A DNA stretch of 64,000 nucleotides from Acidaminobacter sp964416305 (GTDB taxonomy: Bacteria; Bacillota; Clostridia; Peptostreptococcales; Acidaminobacteraceae), in NCBI GenBank assembly GCA_964416305.1, contig CAYQDM010000010.1:1-64000 (forward strand), read 5' to 3'. Below, piece by piece: positions 60,733-64,000 of this stretch. Position 1 is the stretch's first letter. Every line of letters begins with the position of its first letter. The position numbers and the translations under genes were made by a program. Below the pieces are notes generated by a model that was not told where the DNA came from, made no database searches, and saw only the letters and a list, made by a program, of their open reading frames with translations.

Positions 60733-60799
60733 TATTTACCTCCTGGTATTATTGCCATATTAACACTCAAATAGGTTATAGTTTTAGAATTTACGAGCA

Positions 60800-61861
60800 C
60801 TAGGCTGTTTTTTTCTCTGGCGCAAACCAGTGTTTAGTATTATTTGCAATTTTGACGAGTGTCAACATAACCGGGACTTCAACCAAGACACCCACGACGG
60901 TTGCAATTGTTGCGCCGGACTGGAGACCAAAGAGCGAGATCGCTACCGCCACCGCAAGTTCGAAGAAGTTGGAGGCGCCAATCATGCCCGCTGGTGCAGC
61001 GACATTATGGGGGAGTTTCCAAAACTTCGCCCAGAAATAGGCTATGAAGAAAATTAAGAAAGTTTGAAGGATCAATGGGATCGCGATTAAAACAATATTG
61101 ATTGGATTATCGACAATAATTTGTCCCTGGAAAGAGAAAATGATGATCAGGGTCAGTAATAATCCGGCAATTGTAACGTTGCCAAATTTTGGAATATAAA
61201 CTTTTTCGAAATACTCCAGGCCTTTATGCTTCGAAATAAACACCCTGGAGAACCAACCGGCACCCAGCGGAATGACGACAAAGAGAACGACGGAAAGGAA
61301 CAACGTCTCCCACGGCACAATGACATCGCTGATCCCAAGGAGGAAGGCGACAATCGGCACAAAGGCAACAAGGATGATGAGGTCGTTCGTTGCAACCTGT
61401 ACAAGCGTATAGGCAGGATTCCCCTTTGTCAGGTGGCTCCACACAAAGACCATAGCGGTACATGGCGCTGCGCCAAGGAGAACGGCGCCGGCCAAATATT
61501 CCTTCGCCAATTCGTCTGAAATCAGGCCATTGTAGAGCACATAAAAGAACAGTGAAGCTATGCCGAACATGGTAAAGGGTTTGATCAGCCAGTTGGTGAC
61601 CCAGGTTATAATGAGACCTTTAGGATTTTCACCTACTTTTTTGATGCTGTGGAAGTCGACCTTGAGCATCATGGGATAAATCATGAGCCAAATCAGGATC
61701 GCGACAGGAATGGACACGCTGGCATACTCAAACTTGCTCAGCCAGGCTGGAACCTGAGGTAAATAGACGCCAATCAATATGCCTATGATCATGCAGGCCG
61801 CGACCCACACCGTCAAATACCTTTCAAAAAAACTGATGCCTTGGATTTGTTTCTTTTTCAC
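60800..61861 (-). CDS. acr3: Arsenite efflux permease Acr3
   Basis: 353 aa, ten predicted helices. GAAPCTAMVFVWSHL (the conserved Cys of Acr3) and FELAVAVAISLFG near the end are typical of the ACR3 family. Start GTG at 61861, with GGGAGG eight bases upstream; the open frame continues to an ATG at 61888, which sits before the ribosome binding site. It lies in the operon between arsR and arsC. Confidence 0.95.
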   Translation of the reverse strand: MKKKQIQGISFFERYLTVWVAACMIIGILIGVYLPQVPAWLSKFEYASVSIPVAILIWLMIYPMMLKVDFHSIKKVGENPKGLIITWVTNWLIKPFTMFGIASLFFYVLYNGLISDELAKEYLAGAVLLGAAPCTAMVFVWSHLTKGNPAYTLVQVATNDLIILVAFVPIVAFLLGISDVIVPWETLFLSVVLFVVIPLGAGWFSRVFISKHKGLEYFEKVYIPKFGNVTIAGLLLTLIIIFSFQGQIIVDNPINIVLIAIPLILQTFLIFFIAYFWAKFWKLPHNVAAPAGMIGASNFFELAVAVAISLFGLQSGATIATVVGVLVEVPVMLTLVKIANNTKHWFAPEKKTA

Positions 61862-61894
61862 TTGTTTAACCTCCCTGCAGTTAAGCACACTTTT

Positions 61895-62287
61895 TTAGTT
61901 GCTGCTTAAGTGACTTAAAATATAATTTTCGACTTTGCTTTTATCGCTCGTGATATCCTGACAATTTAAGCTGCTTTTTTTGTACACGTCACATTTCTCG
62001 AGATCCTGGATGAAAGGCGGCTCTTTTTTAAAACCTTCTCTCAAATAATTGGCCAACTGACCATGGTCGTTGAGAAACCTGTCATCAGCTTTGTAATGGA
62101 CCCATTGACCATCTTTTGAACCTGTAATAATCTTTTCTTTTCTAAGTACACTTAAGTGTCTTGATACGTTCGACTGACTGAGACCCAGGACGACTTCGAT
62201 TTCGCAGACACACAGCTCGTAATGCATTAGGAGATTCAATAGTCTCAATCTGTTCTCGTCACACAAGCTTTTAAAAATCGCCAGCAT
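61895..62287 (-). CDS. arsR: ArsR-family arsenite-responsive repressor
   Basis: 130 aa winged-helix repressor. The metalloid site ELCVCEIE (Cys-x-Cys on the third helix) is the E. coli ArsR type. The HTH is LSQSNVSRHLSVLRKEKIITG. A C-terminal tail with two more Cys (KCDVYKKSSLNCQD) may take part in binding. First gene of the ars operon. An inverted repeat 56 bp upstream is its likely operator. Confidence 0.93.
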   Translation of the reverse strand: MLAIFKSLCDENRLRLLNLLMHYELCVCEIEVVLGLSQSNVSRHLSVLRKEKIITGSKDGQWVHYKADDRFLNDHGQLANYLREGFKKEPPFIQDLEKCDVYKKSSLNCQDITSDKSKVENYILSHLSSN

Positions 62288-62342
62288 TGAATAATGTCAC
62301 CTGCCCTTCGTTCCATTTATAGTTAGTCCCAATTATAAGTTC

Positions 62343-62370
62343 ATATGATTATATTTGAATTCAATCATAT
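62343..62370. promoter_or_regulatory. Probable ArsR operator
   Basis: ATATGATT (62343-62350) and AATCATAT (62363-62370), 12 bp apart, in the AT-rich region upstream of arsR. ArsR-family operators are typically imperfect AT-rich dyads near the -10/-35. Confidence 0.6.
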
Positions 62371-62459
62371 AATAGCATGAGAAATGGATAAACTCAAGTA
62401 ATGACAATGTAAAACTTATGTTAAATACTTCAAAACCGTGAGTGCCGGGCACCAAAAAA

Positions 62460-62502
62460 GAAACTTGGTGTCAGCGGCTTGCGCCTATCTACCCCAAGTT
62501 TC
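62460..62502 (-). terminator. Terminator of yjbQ with conserved loop
   Basis: A perfect 9-bp stem GAAACTTGG/CCAAGTTTC (62460-62468 with 62494-62502). On the minus strand it begins six bases after the yjbQ stop and is followed by TTTTTT. The loop contains the conserved ATAGGCGCAAGCCGCTGAC on the minus strand. Confidence 0.85.
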
Positions 62503-62507
62503 TCCTA

Positions 62508-62924
62508 TTACTCCCCTATGATCTTCACCAATACCCGCTTATTCTGTTTGCCGTCAAATTCCCCGTAAAAGACTTGCTCCCAGGGTCCAAGATCCAGCTT
62601 GCCTGCCGTCACCGCGACCACAACTTCACGTCCCATGATGGTGCGCTTGAGGTGAGCATCGGCATTATCTTCGTAGCCGTTGTGGTCGTATTGATCGTAG
62701 GGCTTCTCTGGTGCCAGTTTTTCCAGCCAGCGTTCGAAGTCCCTGTGGAGGCCGCCTTCGTCATCATTGATAAAGACGCTGGCTGTAATGTGCATAGCGT
62801 TGCACAGCAGCAAGCCCTCTTGAATTCCGCTGTCCTTTAGGCAGCGCTGGAGCTCTCCGGTGATATTCACAAACCCCCTGCGGGTAGACAGGTTGAACCA
62901 CAGCTCTTTTCTGAAATGTTTCAC
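62508..62924 (-). CDS. yjbQ: YjbQ-family (UPF0047) protein
   Basis: A 138-aa protein of the YjbQ/UPF0047 family, annotated as secondary thiamine-phosphate synthase on the basis of weak activity. NITGELQRCLKDSGIQEGLLLCNAMHITASVFINDDEGGLHRDF holds the conserved His, Cys and Asp/Glu residues, and GREVVVAVTAGKLDLGPWEQVFYGEFDG is the typical C-terminal motif. Its true role is not known. It stands between two repeat-family elements. Confidence 0.93.
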   Translation of the reverse strand: MKHFRKELWFNLSTRRGFVNITGELQRCLKDSGIQEGLLLCNAMHITASVFINDDEGGLHRDFERWLEKLAPEKPYDQYDHNGYEDNADAHLKRTIMGREVVVAVTAGKLDLGPWEQVFYGEFDGKQNKRVLVKIIGE

Positions 62925-62950
62925 TCTATGACCTCCAGTCTATTGGGAAG

Positions 62951-63040
62951 GAAGAAACTCGGTGTCGATGAAACTCGGGGTCAATAGGCGCCAGCCGCTG
63001 ACACCGAGTTTCATTTGGAAGGAACTTGGTGTCAGACACC
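62951..63040. repeat. Complex of repeat elements upstream of yjbQ
   Basis: Contains GAAACTCGG/CCGAGTTTC (62970-62978 with 63004-63012) around the conserved loop ATAGGCGCCAGCCGCTGAC. A plain AACTTGGTGTCAGACACC follows at 63023-63040. A partial GAAACTCGGTGTC precedes it. Confidence 0.85.
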
Positions 63041-63082
63041 ATCCTCTATCGATAGGCGTATCGACCCCGTCTGCTGCCAATC

Positions 63083-64000
63083 TCAGCTCTCCCGCTTATT
63101 CCGCTCAATCTCCTCATATCGCTCGTTAAGATAGGTCCAGCGCTCGATGGCCTCATCCAGGCGCTGCTCGAGGGCTGACTTTTCCAAAGTCAAACGCCCA
63201 AGAGCTTCGAAATCTGACGATGCTGCCAGCATCTGTTCTTCCAGCCCCTGCAGCTCAGCCTCCAGCCCTGCGATGACGGAATCAATCTGATCGAACTCCC
63301 TCTGTTCCTGGTACGAAAACTTCAGAGGTTTGGATTTTGTGTCATTGTTGGGGGTGGGGGGGGTTGATTTGGTGACCATCGGCCCACCGGATTTTTTTAC
63401 GTTTTTTTCTTTTTGAAGTGCCTCTTCCTCTTGGGCCTGGCGGTCCATAAACTGCCTGTAATCCGTATAGTCGCCAGCCAGTTGTCTGACGCGGCCGTCA
63501 CCTTCAAAGGAGAAGATGCTGGTCACAATGCGGTCGAGGAAATAGCGGTCATGGGAGACCACCATGACGGCGCCCGGGAATTCGTCCAGGTAATCCTCCA
63601 GGATCCCGAGGGTCTGGATGTCCAGGTCGTTGGTGGGCTCGTCCAGCATCAGGACGTTGGGGGCACTCATGAGGATTCTGAGGAGGTACAGACGACGCTT
63701 CTCGCCGCCGGACAGCTTGGAAATGGGCGTCCACTGGGCACCTGGCGGGAATAGGAAGCGCTCCAGCATTTGAGAGGCGCTTTTGATGCCATCGTTGGTA
63801 GTGATGAATTCCGCCTGCTCACGGATGTATTCAATGACCCGGAGCTGTGTGTCCATGTCTTCGTTTTCCTGAGAAAAATATCCAATTTTCACCGTATCCC
63901 CTATAGAAACCTTGCCATGATCCGGCATCAGCCGGCCGGCTGCGATCTTCATCAGGGTGGACTTGCCTATGCCGTTTGGCCCAATAATACCAATGCGGTC
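63083..64000 (-). CDS. ABC-F family ATPase, Uup-like (N-terminus outside window)
   Basis: The last 306 residues of a two-cassette ABC-F protein. The frame is open to the window edge and begins in the second cassette (Walker A GPNGIGKST at about 63965-63990, upstream of the Met at 63952). Signature KLSGGEKRRLYLL, Walker B LMLDEPTNDLDIQTLG and the H-switch VVSHDRYFLDRI are visible. The C-terminus (about the last 80 residues) is a coiled coil, as in Uup, which binds branched DNA and acts at ribosomes. One copy of the iterated 10-mer is in the linker. Confidence 0.92.
   Translation of the reverse strand, partial: DRIGIIGPNGIGKSTLMKIAAGRLMPDHGKVSIGDTVKIGYFSQENEDMDTQLRVIEYIREQAEFITTNDGIKSASQMLERFLFPPGAQWTPISKLSGGEKRRLYLLRILMSAPNVLMLDEPTNDLDIQTLGILEDYLDEFPGAVMVVSHDRYFLDRIVTSIFSFEGDGRVRQLAGDYTDYRQFMDRQAQEEEALQKEKNVKKSGGPMVTKSTPPTPNNDTKSKPLKFSYQEQREFDQIDSVIAGLEAELQGLEEQMLAASSDFEALGRLTLEKSALEQRLDEAIERWTYLNERYEEIERNKRES

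Noticed and set aside
1..64000. The iterated 10-mer as a Chi or KOPS site
   Set aside because: Those are strand-biased; the copies here are evenly divided between strands. Replication direction is unknown, so this is not final.

Overview
The window reads as chromosome of an anaerobic, amino-acid-fermenting Gram-positive bacterium of the Clostridia (an Acidaminobacter/Fusibacter-like organism would fit; this is inference). The pointers are the acetyl-phosphate-forming glycine reductase component C (grdC, grdD), a formate dehydrogenase with an in-frame UGA read as selenocysteine, a RocB-like M20 peptidase, diaminopropionate ammonia-lyase, a sortase with a sorting-signal substrate, strong AGGAGG ribosome binding sites and Rho-independent terminators. 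Base composition is near 50% GC, except for one AT-rich secreted-protein gene at 39.6-40.7 kb. No rRNA, tRNA, CRISPR array, transposase or prophage was seen.

Layout: 0-2.8 kb, end of a glycine reductase operon. 3-4.4 kb, luxS and mtnN (S-adenosylhomocysteine recycling). 4.5-10.9 kb, minus-strand sstT, an M20 peptidase with a decayed membrane-protein tail behind it, a GIY-YIG protein and three unknown envelope genes. 11.3-12.8 kb, isochorismatase-like hydrolase and 2-hydroxyacid dehydrogenase. 13-20 kb, metallophosphoesterase, polyphosphate kinase, MBL hydrolase, flavodoxin and a secreted phosphodiester glycosidase. 20-31 kb, small secreted protein, zincin, DMT exporter divergent from a PucR regulator, ABC-F ATPase, DEAD-box helicase, IclR regulator, YeiH, PhnA and MFS. 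31.2-35.2 kb, two membrane c-di-GMP enzymes. 35.5-39.5 kb, selenocysteine formate dehydrogenase overlapping a fused iron-sulfur/flavin electron-transfer subunit. 39.5-42.5 kb, two secreted proteins. 42.6-47.3 kb, glycogen breakdown genes (malQ, glgP) with a DMT transporter. 47.7-51 kb, MacA/MacB-like exporter. 51-53.6 kb, DUF134/DUF5320/zinc-ribbon cluster and a TetR-cupin unit. 53.6-57 kb, cyclase-like protein, double GNAT and dpaL. 57-60.3 kb, a compact system: an XRE regulator with a CarH-like B12 domain, a two-domain fasciclin surface protein with an IPKTG sorting signal, and a divergent class-B-type sortase. 60.3-62.3 kb, arsR-acr3-arsC. 62.5-64 kb, yjbQ and the 3' part of a Uup-like ABC-F gene.

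Three genome-scale signals cut across the genes. (1) The 10-mer GCCGATGGTC (GCCGATGGTY) occurs at least 22 times, evenly on both strands, in all reading frames and between genes. This resembles a DNA uptake sequence or another highly iterated chromosomal word. (2) A family of intergenic repeats is built on GGTGTCAGACACC and GGTGACAGGCACC. (3) Three terminator-like hairpins have stems of differing sequence but share a nearly identical loop of about 28 nt.

The most attractive candidate for an undescribed system is the fasciclin/sortase/B12-regulator locus. Its two divergent promoters share the same 11-mer TGTGATATTTT across the -10, and a third copy lies in the leader of the fasciclin operon.
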